A stretch of 64,000 nt of DNA, taken from the NCBI GenBank assembly GCA_042663485.1, contig JBHTAF010000001.1; one strand, given 5' to 3'. The notes below the pieces were generated by a model. That model ran no database searches and was not told where the DNA came from. It saw only the letters and a program-made list of their open reading frames with translations. This stretch comes from Natronosalvus sp042663485. Lineage in GTDB: Archaea > Halobacteriota > Halobacteria > Halobacteriales > Natrialbaceae. The position numbers and the translations under genes were made by a program. This document shows, piece after piece, positions 19,659 to 29,638 of this stretch; within the stretch, counting starts at the first letter, position 1; each line of letters starts with the position of its first letter.

Positions 19659-20963
19659 TTACCGCTCGACGCGCAGCGTCGTCTTCTCCGCGACCGCCTC
19701 GGCTTCCTCGAACTCGCCACCACCGAGCAGTCCGCGAGTGGCCTTTTTGGCCCACTCGACGGCCGGTTGGGTGAACGTGCTCACCTCGTAGAGTTCGCCC
19801 GCGAGGACGCAGGCGGCTTCCATACCGTAGAGGAGGCCGCCGAGTTCGAAGGCGTCGACCGACTCGAGTTCGACGCGGACGTTGGGGCGGCCGGCCGCAG
19901 CGAGGCTCGCCTCGGTGGCCTCGAACTCCGCCTCGAGCAACTCGCCGAGGGTGGCGTCCCCGAGGTAGGCGAGTTCGTCGACGTCGGTCGCGGGAATCTC
20001 GCGGTCGGCGGTCTCGCGCGGTGTGACGAACGTCACCAGCTTGTCGCGGGGGCCGGCCCGATAGAGCTGAAGCTGTGAGTGCTGGTCGGTGACGCCCAGC
20101 GCGCGGACGGGCGTCTGGCCCAGGTCGTCCTTGCCGAGGCTCTCGGCCCACAGCTGGGCGAACCACTCGGCATAGGTCTCGAGCGACTCCGCGTAGGGGA
20201 CCATCGCGTTCATCGAGGCGCCCCGGGCGTCGAGCGCGTAGGCCGTCGCGCCGTAGGCGTAGGCCGGGCACTCGAACAGCGACCCAGACAAGGTGTCGGC
20301 TTCCGCCGCCGCCCCCTCGAGGATGGCCTCCAGGTCGTGCCCGCAAATGGCCGCGGCGACCAGGCCGACCGCCGAGAGCGCCGAGAAGCGACCGGGGACG
20401 CCGTCGGGCACGGAGACGGCGGCGAGGCCGTGGCGATCGGCGAGTGACCGCAGGGGGCCGGACTCGCCAGTCGTGACGACCGTCCGCTCGGTCCAGTCGA
20501 CGCCGGCGTCCTCGAAAGCCTCGCGGACGACCAGGAAGTTCGCGAGCGTCTCAGCAGTCGTCCCCGATCGGGAGACGACGTTGATCGCGGTCGACTCGAG
20601 GGGCAGAGCCTCGAGGCGTCGGGTGATCCAGGCGGGGTCAACGTTGTCGAGATAGATCGCCTCGGTGCCGTCGCCCGCGTCGGCGAGCGCGTCCGTAATC
20701 GTCGCCGCGCCGAGCGCGCTCCCGCCGATGCCGATCGTGACGAGCGCGTCGGCGTCGGCCACGGGCTGGACGGCGGCTCGAATTTCGTCTGGATCCGTTC
20801 GCTCGGGGAGATTCAGGGCGGCGTAGCCGTGTTCGTCGTTCGCCCGTCCCGCCTCGATTCGCTCGTGCGCCGTCGCGACCCGTTCGTCCAGACGCTCGAG
20901 ACTCTCTCGCGAGATGCCGGGAGAAGCGACCGACGCGAGCGCGTTGCCGATGTCGACGTCCAT
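19659..20963 (-). CDS. pgi: Glucose-6-phosphate isomerase
   Basis: A 434-residue enzyme interconverting glucose-6-phosphate and fructose-6-phosphate in the cytosol. It is built of two SIS domains: TIGIGGSALGA (about residue 95) and VVSRSGTTAETLANF (about residue 150) mark the sugar-phosphate site, and the late DQHSQLQLYRAGP holds the conserved catalytic-region His. It is the bacterial-type PGI superfamily fold used by haloarchaea rather than the cupin enzyme of some archaea. In haloarchaea it works mainly in gluconeogenesis and glucose-phosphate balance. azf, elsewhere in this window, uses the same substrate. Confidence 0.96.
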   Translation of the reverse strand: MDVDIGNALASVASPGISRESLERLDERVATAHERIEAGRANDEHGYAALNLPERTDPDEIRAAVQPVADADALVTIGIGGSALGAATITDALADAGDGTEAIYLDNVDPAWITRRLEALPLESTAINVVSRSGTTAETLANFLVVREAFEDAGVDWTERTVVTTGESGPLRSLADRHGLAAVSVPDGVPGRFSALSAVGLVAAAICGHDLEAILEGAAAEADTLSGSLFECPAYAYGATAYALDARGASMNAMVPYAESLETYAEWFAQLWAESLGKDDLGQTPVRALGVTDQHSQLQLYRAGPRDKLVTFVTPRETADREIPATDVDELAYLGDATLGELLEAEFEATEASLAAAGRPNVRVELESVDAFELGGLLYGMEAACVLAGELYEVSTFTQPAVEWAKKATRGLLGGGEFEEAEAVAEKTTLRVER

Positions 20964-21087
20964 ATCGGAGAGGCGATAGCGACCGGTAAAGGCGTTCCGT
21001 CACGCCTCGAAGCGGCGTTCGCTCCGAGCGGAGACTGGACGCTCGAGCATCGCATCCCTTATTCGCTCCGACTGCCAATCGCGGTCA

Positions 21088-21672
21088 ATGAGCGCGTCTG
21101 ACGAGTCGCCCGACTCGAGGGCTGTACCTGGCGACGAGTCAGTCGACTCCGGAGCCGCAACCGGCAACGAGACGAGCGACTCGAAGACGTACGGCGGAGT
21201 GCTCGGGGCGTTCCCGTACGCGATTCGCCAGAGCAACTCGCGGCTGTTCAGGAGCTACGTCCTCGTCGGCGGGGCCATTGCGGCAATTCTCGTGTTCGCG
21301 TTCGCCCTCTCCCTGGTTCGCGTGATCGGGGAGACGGTCGGCACGACGGCGACGCTGTCGTTCTCCCGATCGTTCGTCATCGTCGTCGGCATGGCCGTCG
21401 TCGCGCCGATCCTCGCGCCCGTCTTGCTCGTCGCCCGGCGCCACCGGCGACAGGTCGGCGACGACGTGCGGTACGACCGGCGACTCGCTGCGAGCGGCTA
21501 CCTCTTCCTGGCTGCGCTGTACGTCGGCCTGATCCCGACGGTTCCCGCGGAGTTTCAGACCGAGGGCGGTCCTATAGTGGGCTTTCTGTACGGCCTCCCG
21601 CTCGCCGTCGGACTCGCCATCCCAGCGCTCGCCGGGGCTGGGATCTACGTGGTCCACCGGCTCTCCCGGTAG
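21088..21672 (+). CDS. Haloarchaeal four-helix membrane protein
   Basis: A 194-residue protein. The first ~45 residues are Ser/Asp/Glu-rich and disordered, followed by four hydrophobic helices (about 57-80, 93-115, 130-150 and 163-190) separated by a basic loop (ARRHRRQ). I do not recognise a family; the layout suits an integral cell-membrane protein. It starts 125 bases from the divergent pgi start, so the two may share a control region. Confidence 0.7.
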   Translation: MSASDESPDSRAVPGDESVDSGAATGNETSDSKTYGGVLGAFPYAIRQSNSRLFRSYVLVGGAIAAILVFAFALSLVRVIGETVGTTATLSFSRSFVIVVGMAVVAPILAPVLLVARRHRRQVGDDVRYDRRLAASGYLFLAALYVGLIPTVPAEFQTEGGPIVGFLYGLPLAVGLAIPALAGAGIYVVHRLSR

Positions 21673-21764
21673 CCAAGAGCAGAGCAGCGCACTCGAGTCG
21701 GCTCGCGAGCGCATACCCGCGACGAGTCGAAACCCCGAAAGCCGTCGCGCTCCTCTCATCCACT

Positions 21765-22244
21765 ATGACCGAGAAGACGGGCACCTTCGTCGTCACCCAC
21801 GCCGAGGACGAGTCGGTCGTCCTCCGGGACGTCGACTCCGCGCAGGTGCACACGCTCGCCGCGAACGACGGCCTCGAGACACACGACGTACTCGAGGCGA
21901 CGATCGCCCCCGAACCGCCCCTCGAGGTCGCCTGGACGCTGATCGACGTCGAGGACCGACGCCGGGTCGAACTCGTCGACAGCGACCTCGAGCCGACGAC
22001 CCACTCGAAGGAGTTGGCTGCCGAGGCCGACGTCGGCGACCTCGAACAGCACGAACGGGCCGGAACGGGCGAGATCCACGTCTTTCGCGTTCCCGCCGCG
22101 CGCGTCGAGGAGGCAGCCCGCGACGTCCTCGAGGACGAAGAGACCATCGCACGGGCGGCCCGCCTCGAGGCCGTGCGCGTCGAGGTTCGTCGAGCGGTGG
22201 ACGACGAGACCGGCGTGTTGAGCGTCAGGTACCTGCCAGACTGA
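21765..22244 (+). CDS. Haloarchaeal conserved protein (DUF5812-like)
   Basis: A 159-residue acidic soluble protein beginning TEKTGTFVVTHAEDESVVLR, which I recall from a haloarchaeal family of unknown function (DUF5812; the number is from memory). The N-terminal half looks strand-rich with a short OB- or TRAM-like pattern (THDVLEATIAPEPPLEVAW); the second half is helical. No catalytic residues stand out. It lies 92 bases after the membrane protein gene on the same strand. Confidence 0.7.
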   Translation: MTEKTGTFVVTHAEDESVVLRDVDSAQVHTLAANDGLETHDVLEATIAPEPPLEVAWTLIDVEDRRRVELVDSDLEPTTHSKELAAEADVGDLEQHERAGTGEIHVFRVPAARVEEAARDVLEDEETIARAARLEAVRVEVRRAVDDETGVLSVRYLPD

Positions 22245-22255
22245 CTCGAGTGTAA

Positions 22256-22277
22256 AACTACAGATTTTGAAGTAGTT
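22256..22277. repeat. Short inverted repeat after the DUF5812-like gene
   Basis: AACTAC and GTAGTT are separated by ten A+T-rich bases (AGATTTTGAA), twelve bases after the stop codon. It could be a weak terminator or part of an operator. The following ~230 bases to the next gene hold nothing else I can support. Confidence 0.35.
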
Positions 22278-22505
22278 GTGAGTACGAGTGTTCGGATCGA
22301 AGGTGGACGCTGGCGCTGAGGGCGCTGTCGAGAGGAAAAGGCCTGGCCGTAGGGCAAAACGCTGTTGACGAGGCGCTCCCGGTGAAGGCATCGTCACGAG
22401 GACAGAACCCCCGACGCGGCGTCGAGGCCGCAGCGCCCCGATCTCGAGTCCAACCCCCACGTCCGACAGCCTTCGACGTTCGTCACGGGCCGGTTCCAGT
22501 CGTGC

Positions 22506-23306
22506 TCAGAACTCGCCGTACGGATCGCGCCGTTCGATCGACACCTCGCCGGTGGCCAGGACGCGAACCAATCCGCTCGTGGTCCGGTTCGGATCGACAG
22601 TCCACGTGCCGGAGGCCGTCGCCCCTTCGGCCGTCTCGATCGAAATCCCGTGATCCCCACGAGCGGCGCTCACGTTTCGAACGTGGACGGCCGATCGAGG
22701 CTCTAGGGCGACGGTTTCTTCGTACGCCGTGTCGCCCTCGTGGGTCACGGTGACGGTGACGTCGTGGGCGAGGTGGTCGAAGTTGGTGACGGCGAATCCC
22801 GACGCGGGTCTGTCCGCGTGGTCGGCCCCGAACGTTCGGTCGGCAGTCCGGTACTCGGTGGCGTCGTCGCCGATCCGAACGGCGTACTCCTCGCCGACGG
22901 ACCACTCGATGGGTGGCGGTCCGTAGTCGCGGTGTTCGGGTTCCGCACCCGCCCCACATCGCGAGTAGCCGGTCGCCACGGCGAACGCGTAGACGCCGTG
23001 ATCGGTTTCGGCCTCGAGGACGGCGTCGGACGCGACGTCGATTTCCCGCAGGTCGCGGCACTCGAGCGTGTTGTACGTGAACGCGTGTTCGTATCCGGAG
23101 ACGTACGCAGAGACGTGCTCGGCCGTCATCTCGGCAGGTCGTTCGGGTGATTCTTCCGGACCTGGCGGGAGTGCGGGCGGATCGACCGTCGCAGGCGGGT
23201 GCGGATCGAACGCCGTCGAGTCCAGCCTACCCCCGCGGTAACCAGTCAGCGGAAGCGGAACACCGCTCCCGATTCCAGTTGCCGCGAGGAAATGACGTCG
23301 ATTCAC
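22506..23306 (-). CDS. Exported (Tat-type) hypothetical protein with altered lipobox
   Basis: A 266-residue protein starting MNRRHFLAATGIGSGVPLPL, a twin-arginine-like signal. The next residues are TGYRGG where haloarchaeal lipoproteins normally have a (T/S/A)GC lipobox, so Tyr appears to replace the lipid-bearing Cys (TAC against TGC or TGT). The rest is an acidic, strand-rich extracellular domain with a Pro-rich linker near residue 40, two Cys that could pair, and a C-terminal Ig-like stretch (VTVTVTHEGDTAYEETV). No known family is recognised. Confidence 0.68.
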   Translation of the reverse strand: MNRRHFLAATGIGSGVPLPLTGYRGGRLDSTAFDPHPPATVDPPALPPGPEESPERPAEMTAEHVSAYVSGYEHAFTYNTLECRDLREIDVASDAVLEAETDHGVYAFAVATGYSRCGAGAEPEHRDYGPPPIEWSVGEEYAVRIGDDATEYRTADRTFGADHADRPASGFAVTNFDHLAHDVTVTVTHEGDTAYEETVALEPRSAVHVRNVSAARGDHGISIETAEGATASGTWTVDPNRTTSGLVRVLATGEVSIERRDPYGEF

Positions 23307-23426
23307 GTCGTTTGGAGAGACAGTCAGTCGATAAATAACTTCTCGCCGTTCGAGAGGTCTGGCACCACGAGTCGAAGACGTCGTCTCCGGACAAGCTACT
23401 TGGGCACGAAAGGCGAATAACGGAGC

Positions 23427-23573
23427 ATGGACGAAGAGGGCGACGAAGCGGACGAGAACACCACGGACGAAGCTGAACTGGTGGCATGGGTCGAACAGCG
23501 ACGCGGGCGCGAACTCACCGAGGAAGAGGCGAATCTGTCTCTCGCCCAGGCTCGCCTGATCGGCGAGCTGTGA
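23427..23573 (+). CDS. Very small acidic protein (48 residues)
   Basis: ATG 23427 to TGA 23573 encodes 48 residues: an Asp/Glu-rich N-terminus, then an amphipathic helical part (ELVAWVEQRRGRELTEEE, then ANLSLAQARLIGEL). GC-rich codons with third-position bias and a tidy helix argue for a real gene. Nothing like a zinc site or signal is present; the function is unknown. It lies in the 400-base space between the exported protein gene and the HFX_2341-type regulator. Confidence 0.5.
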   Translation: MDEEGDEADENTTDEAELVAWVEQRRGRELTEEEANLSLAQARLIGEL

Positions 23574-23680
23574 GACTACCAGTCGTTCGGAACGGACGGC
23601 CGATTAGTGTTACAGACGCTGACGGCAGCTGGAGCGACAGCGACTGACCACCGCGTCGCAGCGGTCGAGAGTCTGATGGT

Positions 23681-23690
23681 TTTTATACTA
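23681..23690 (+). promoter_or_regulatory. Strong TATA box before the HFX_2341-type regulator
   Basis: TTTTATACTA lies 21-30 bases before the ATG at 23711, one of the best TATA-like boxes in the window. The spacing implies a leaderless or nearly leaderless mRNA. Confidence 0.6.
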
Positions 23691-23710
23691 TCCGGCCACC
23701 TCTACCGCGT

Positions 23711-24649
<939 letters not shown>

Positions 24650-24654
24650 ACGAC

Positions 24655-25389
24655 TCAGAAGAGCGTCACGAGCGAAAAGAGACCCAGGGGGATGCCCACG
24701 CCGAGCGCTGCCGCCCCGTTCGGAATGTCGGCTTCGCTGGCGAGTCCACCGGTAAGCAGGTACCACTGCCAGCCGATCGTCACCAGGGAGGCGACCAGTA
24801 ACAACGGATCGAGCGGCGCCATCGCCGCCTCCAGCGCGTCGACGCTTCGGTCGACGTCGGTGATGGTCACGTCCGAGAGCGCGACTCGGAGTCCAACGAG
24901 ACCGATTGCGAGTCGAACGAACTCCGGTAGTGCGGCCCACCCTGCGAGCGACAGTACACCGGTGAACGACGGCGTCCCGCCCGCGAGGCGTCCGACGGCG
25001 TAGAGAGTTCCCGTCCCGAGCGCCCAGAGGAGGAGCGGAGCGAAGACGGCGAAGCCGAGGGAGTCGTGGACCGCCTCCTGGACGAGTTCGCCTGCGTCGC
25101 GCTCGATCGTTTCGGGTTCGCTACAGCCCTCGGTAACGAGCGAATCGGCGTCGTCTTCGTACGTCTCACAGACCATTTCGGGCGGTCGATCCGGATTGTC
25201 CATCGTGACGGTGGCGTCGATTGCGCCGGCGAGCATCGATCCGACGAGTGAGACGGCGAGGACGAGCGCGATCGTGTACAGAACCACGATTCCAACCGCG
25301 ATCGGGAGGGTCGTCTTCGGCGGTCGTTCGTCGAAGAACGCAGCCGGCGACAGGAGGAGCTGTGCGAGCGGGCGGAGGGCAGGGATCAT
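24655..25389 (-). CDS. Yip1-domain integral membrane protein
   Basis: A 244-residue protein with about five membrane helices. The start LRPLAQLLLSPAAFFDERPP is the usual beginning of prokaryotic Yip1 proteins, followed by a helix (30-57), an extracellular loop with two Cys (VCETYEDD and TEGCSEPE) that may form a disulphide, and the paired helices typical of the domain. The function of prokaryotic Yip1 proteins is not settled. Its 3' end meets that of the HFX_2341-type regulator. Confidence 0.78.
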   Translation of the reverse strand: MIPALRPLAQLLLSPAAFFDERPPKTTLPIAVGIVVLYTIALVLAVSLVGSMLAGAIDATVTMDNPDRPPEMVCETYEDDADSLVTEGCSEPETIERDAGELVQEAVHDSLGFAVFAPLLLWALGTGTLYAVGRLAGGTPSFTGVLSLAGWAALPEFVRLAIGLVGLRVALSDVTITDVDRSVDALEAAMAPLDPLLLVASLVTIGWQWYLLTGGLASEADIPNGAAALGVGIPLGLFSLVTLF

Positions 25390-25475
25390 TGCGTTCCCGA
25401 ATAATTAGATAAACAACAAATAAATTCCCCTTCGAGCTATCCGACTATCGAAGGAGACGGACTCGAGGGAGACGG

Positions 25476-26084
25476 TCAACGTCCCCGGCCGCCCTGTTCC
25501 CGGTCGCCCTCGTCGTCGCCACTGGAGGACGACTCACCGGGGCCTGCGTGGTCCGGCGGGCCGCCACTGCTGGGCGTTCCTGCGTGCGGCGGCGGGCCGT
25601 TCCCGGACGTGTCCCCAGTACCTCGTCGACCTTCCCCGCCGCTCCGTCCCTCGTCCGATCGAGCGCGTTCGCCCCGGTCCGAGTTCGCGGCTGACCGACG
25701 CTCACCACGGTCGATCTCGCGGCGTTCGTCGTCCGCAGCTTCGGATCCATAGCGTTCGTCGTCGCTCGAGGGGGAGGCATCGTCGGTTCCACGTTCGCGT
25801 CCAGTTGGATCGTCAGGTTCGTCCGGGTCGCCCGAACTACCGTTCGAACCAGGTCCCGCGTCGGTACCATCGTCGACCAGCGGCGACGTCGTCCACGAAA
25901 ACGGGTCCGGGGTGGGACTGTCGTCGGCAACGTCGTCGCTCGAGTCGATCACGTCCGGCTCGAGGGCCGGGACGAGCAGGAGGGCGAGTCCGACGAAGGT
26001 GACGGCGGCGAGTACGATCGGGGCGACGAGACCGAGCGGCGACGTCGAGAATTCGCCGTCACGTTCCGGGCGGTCGTCGGGCAT
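25476..26084 (-). CDS. Single-helix membrane protein with a long disordered tail
   Basis: A 202-residue protein: a short polar start, one membrane helix (about residues 17-40, LVAPIVLAAVTFVGLALLLV), then ~160 residues of Ser/Asp/Gly/Arg/Pro-rich low complexity. No family is recognised. A surface-facing unstructured tail fits, though the long tail could also reflect loose selection. It lies 60 bases downstream of the decayed RND permease on the same strand and 86 bases before the Yip1 gene's start. Confidence 0.55.
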   Translation of the reverse strand: MPDDRPERDGEFSTSPLGLVAPIVLAAVTFVGLALLLVPALEPDVIDSSDDVADDSPTPDPFSWTTSPLVDDGTDAGPGSNGSSGDPDEPDDPTGRERGTDDASPSSDDERYGSEAADDERREIDRGERRSAANSDRGERARSDEGRSGGEGRRGTGDTSGNGPPPHAGTPSSGGPPDHAGPGESSSSGDDEGDREQGGRGR

Positions 26085-26144
26085 CAGTGATCGTCGAGAG
26101 GCGGCGAACGACCTTCGTTACGCACACCGAACTGGCGCAGGGTT

Positions 26145-26590
26145 TTAGGCGAAGCGCTCGAGCACCCGTTCCCGAACGACGAGCAGCGACGGGAGGACCG
26201 TCAGGCAGGCGACGAACGTGAACACGATCGCCAGCCCGGTCACCAGCCCGAATCGCTGGAGCCGCGGCGCGAGTGCGAGCGCGAGCACTCCGAATCCGGC
26301 GGCGGTCGTCGCCGCACTGCCGAGCAAGGCACCGCCCATTCCCGTCACCGTCGCCGAGAGAGCGCTCTCGAGGGTCGGGCGCTCGCGGCGTTCGGCGACG
26401 AAGCGCTCCCCGAGGTGGATGCTGTAGTCGACCCCGAGACCGATCGCGAGGCTCGTGATGACGGCCGTCTCGCTGTTGAACGGAATCTCGAGGAGCGCCA
26501 TCGCGCCGAGCAGCCACGCCAGCGCGACGACGACGGGCGCGAGCGTCACGAGGCCGACCTCGACTTCGAGGGGGAGGCCCGGGCCGTTCT
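26145..26590 (-). pseudogene. Remnant of an RND/MMPL-type permease (C-terminal part only)
   Basis: About 148 residues match the last membrane part of RND/MMPL exporters: VGLVTLAPVVVALAWLLGAM, then IPFNSETAVITSLAIGLGVD with YSIHLGERF, and two final helices. Whole family members have 12 helices and 700-1000 residues, so most of the gene is gone. Upstream of about 26590 the frame stays open but turns basic and loses homology. The break faces valS. Whether the short product is made is unknown. The cut boundary is estimated from where the homology stops. Confidence 0.75.
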
Positions 26591-26859
26591 CCGCCCCGGC
26601 GAAACGCGAAAAGGCTAACACGCTGTGGCGACCAGTCGACGTATGGACGAGTCCGTCAGGTTCGGCGACGACGGTCCTCGAGCCGCCGTTTTTGTAGGGC
26701 CGCCTAGGCCCATCTCCTTTCCTCGTTTCGACGGATGTATTGTTCCGGACTGGAATACAGTGACCAACGACCAGTATCACCGATGTACGATCACGACACC
26801 GATTACCGGATGCGAACGGCCCAGGAGTACCGACGACGCCCCGCGCGGGCGGTGAGAGC
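26591..26859. other. Gap between RND remnant and valS
   Basis: This 269-base stretch has no credible gene. It includes a patch lower in G+C near 26690-26800 than its surroundings. Open frames in it are basic and unstructured on both strands. It probably contains the breakpoint that removed the permease N-terminus and the promoter of valS. Confidence 0.5.
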
Positions 26860-29568
26860 ATGAGTGCCGACGCCGACTCAGAGGGCGAAGGCGACCTCGA
26901 GGAGCAGGACCAGGATGATGACCAGGGACTCGAGGGTACCTACGACCCCGAAGCCATCGAATCCCGATGGCAAGACGCCTGGGTCGAGGCCAAAACCTAC
27001 GCCTACGAGAACGAGTCGACCGATCCGAACACGGCGTACGGCATCGATACGCCCCCGCCGACGGTCTCTGGAGATATGCACATGGGGACCCTCTACGGGC
27101 ATCTTCTGCAGGACTTCGCGGCGCGATTCAATAGAATGGCAAACGGTGAGGTATTATTCCCGTTCGGCTACGACGACAACGGAATCGCGAGCGAGCGGCT
27201 GACCGAAGACGAACTCGACATCCGTCACCAGGACTACAACCGTCAAGAGTTCCAGCAGCTCTGCCGGGAAGTCTGTGCTGAATACGAAGAACAGTTCACT
27301 AAGAAGATTCAATCGGCGGGTTGTTCGATCGACTGGGATCACACCTACAAGACGATCGAGCCCCGCGTCCAGCGGATCTCCCAGCTCTCCTTTATCGACC
27401 TCTACGAGAAGGGACGCGAGTACCGCAAGAAGGCGCCCGCGATCTGGTGTCCCGAGTGCGAGACGGCCATCTCGCAGGTCGAGACCGAGGACGACGAGCG
27501 GAACTCGCACTTCAACGACATCGCGTTCGAGATGGCCGGCGATAATCCGCCTCGAGAAGAGTTCGTCATCTCGACGACGCGCCCCGAACTCCTGCCGGCC
27601 TGTGTCTCCGTCTTCATCCACCCCGACGACGAGGAGAACCGGGATCTCGTGGGTGAGTCGGCCAGGATCCCCATCTTCGGCCACGAAGTGCCGATCATCG
27701 AAGACGACCGCGTCGACATGGAGAAGGGCAGCGGCGTCGTCATGTGCTGTACGTTCGGCGACCAGAACGACATCGAGTGGTACCAGGCCCACGACCTCCC
27801 ACTACGGGTGGCCATCGACGAGACCGCGACGATGACCGACCTCGCGGGCGACTACGAGGGGATGGGTACCGAGGACGCTCGAGAAGCCATCGTCGAGGAC
27901 CTCGAGGACGAGGGATACCTCCGTGATCGCCGCGAAATCGTCCACGACGTCGGCGTCCACGAGCGCTGTGACACCCCCGTCGAGTACCGCGTCTCCAAGC
28001 AGTGGTACGTCGAAATCCTCGACCACAAAGAGGAGTACCTCGAGGCCGGCGAGGCCATGGACTGGTACCCCGAAAAGATGTTTACCAGGTACCGTCACTG
28101 GATCGAGGGCCTCGAGTGGGACTGGCTGATCTCGCGCCAGCGCGACTCGGGCATCCCGTTCCCCGTCTGGTACTGCAGCGAGTGCGATCACCCGATCATC
28201 GCGGAGAAGGAGGATCTACCGGTCGATCCCCTGAGCGACGACCCGCCGGTCGAGCGCTGTCCCGAGTGCGGTGGTGAGGGATTCGAGGCCGAAGAGGACG
28301 TCTTCGACACGTGGGCGACCTCCTCGCTGACCCCGCTGATCAACGCCGGTTGGGACTGGGACGCCGAAGCTGAGGCCTTTACGATGGCGAACCCGGAACT
28401 CTACCCCTTCGACCTGCGCCCGCAGGGCCACGACATCATCTCGTTCTGGCTGTTCCACACCATCGTCAAGTGCTACGAGCACACCGGCGAGGTGCCATTC
28501 GATGCGACGCTGATCAACGGCCACGTCCTCGACGAGAACCGCGAGAAGATGTCCAAATCGCGGGGCAACGTCGTCGAACCCGCCGAAGTCCTCGCGGAGT
28601 ACCCCGTCGATGCGGTCCGCTTCTGGGCGGCCAGCGCCGCCGTCGGCGACGACTTCCCCTACCAGGACCAGGATATCGTCGCCGGCGAGAAGCTCCTGCG
28701 CAAACTCTGGAACGCCTCGAAACTCGTCGACTCCCTCGCGCCTGCCGAACCCGAAGAGCCCGCGGAACTCGAGGCGATCGACCGCTGGCTGCTGGCGGAA
28801 CTCGACGCCACCGTCGAGATGCTCACCGAGCACTTCGAGAACTACGAGTTCGCCAAAGCCCGCAACCACCTGCGGACGTTCTTCTGGAACACGTTCTGCG
28901 ACGACTACCTCGAGATCGCCAAAACGCGGGCGGACAGCGCCTCGACGCAGTACGCGCTGCGAACGGCTCACCGAACCTTCCTCCTGCTCTGGGCGCCCAT
29001 CCTCCCCCACGCTACCGAGGAGATCTGGCAGGCGGTGTATGCCTCGAGCGACGAGGCGACGGACGAGGACGACCTCGACAGCGTCCACACCGAGGACTGG
29101 CCCGTCTCACAGGGCCACGAGGCCGACCTCGAGGCCGGCGAGACCGCGATGGAGGTCATCTCCGCACTCCGGCGGTACAAGTCCGAGCGCCAACTACCCC
29201 TGAACGCCAGCCTCGACAGCGTGGCCGTCTACGGCCCCATCGAGGGCTTCGCGGACGCGATCCAGGACGTGAGCCACGTCCGGTCGCTCGAGTCCCTCGA
29301 GCAACCGCCGGAGATCACCACCGAGGTGGCGTCGATCGACCTCGACTACGCAACCCTCGGCCCGAAGTACGGCGCGAAAGTCGGCGAGATCGACGCGGCC
29401 ATCGACGCGGGCGAGTACGAGATCGAAGACGAGACGCTCGCCGTCGCCGGCGAGGAACTCGAGGCCGACCTGTTCGAGGTCGACCTCGAGCGAACCTACT
29501 CGGGCGACGGTGAGATGATCGAGACGGAGTCGGCGGTCGTCATCGTCGACGACGAGCGGGCGGACTGA
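26860..29568 (+). CDS. valS: Valyl-tRNA synthetase
   Basis: A 902-residue class I synthetase charging tRNA-Val. After an acidic ~25-residue extension come TPPPTVSGDMHMGTLYGH (the HIGH motif is H74-M75-G76-T77), the editing domain CP1 (TTRPELLPACV), zinc-knuckle pairs (WCPEC, YCSEC, CPEC), DTWATSSLTPLI, and KMSKS at 563-567. The text FPFGYDDNGIASERL and VMCCTFGDQNDIEWY is of the archaeal/rickettsial-like ValRS branch. GGTGAG precedes the ATG at ribosome-binding distance. Residues ~70-105 use codons rare here (AGA, TTA, GTA, GCA). Both flanking genes are broken. Confidence 0.95.
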   Translation: MSADADSEGEGDLEEQDQDDDQGLEGTYDPEAIESRWQDAWVEAKTYAYENESTDPNTAYGIDTPPPTVSGDMHMGTLYGHLLQDFAARFNRMANGEVLFPFGYDDNGIASERLTEDELDIRHQDYNRQEFQQLCREVCAEYEEQFTKKIQSAGCSIDWDHTYKTIEPRVQRISQLSFIDLYEKGREYRKKAPAIWCPECETAISQVETEDDERNSHFNDIAFEMAGDNPPREEFVISTTRPELLPACVSVFIHPDDEENRDLVGESARIPIFGHEVPIIEDDRVDMEKGSGVVMCCTFGDQNDIEWYQAHDLPLRVAIDETATMTDLAGDYEGMGTEDAREAIVEDLEDEGYLRDRREIVHDVGVHERCDTPVEYRVSKQWYVEILDHKEEYLEAGEAMDWYPEKMFTRYRHWIEGLEWDWLISRQRDSGIPFPVWYCSECDHPIIAEKEDLPVDPLSDDPPVERCPECGGEGFEAEEDVFDTWATSSLTPLINAGWDWDAEAEAFTMANPELYPFDLRPQGHDIISFWLFHTIVKCYEHTGEVPFDATLINGHVLDENREKMSKSRGNVVEPAEVLAEYPVDAVRFWAASAAVGDDFPYQDQDIVAGEKLLRKLWNASKLVDSLAPAEPEEPAELEAIDRWLLAELDATVEMLTEHFENYEFAKARNHLRTFFWNTFCDDYLEIAKTRADSASTQYALRTAHRTFLLLWAPILPHATEEIWQAVYASSDEATDEDDLDSVHTEDWPVSQGHEADLEAGETAMEVISALRRYKSERQLPLNASLDSVAVYGPIEGFADAIQDVSHVRSLESLEQPPEITTEVASIDLDYATLGPKYGAKVGEIDAAIDAGEYEIEDETLAVAGEELEADLFEVDLERTYSGDGEMIETESAVVIVDDERAD

Positions 29569-29638
29569 GTCCGTCGGATTTCTCGCGCTCCGTCCGAGGT
29601 CCCGCGAGTCGTTCGACGCCCAGGACTCCCAGACGGTC

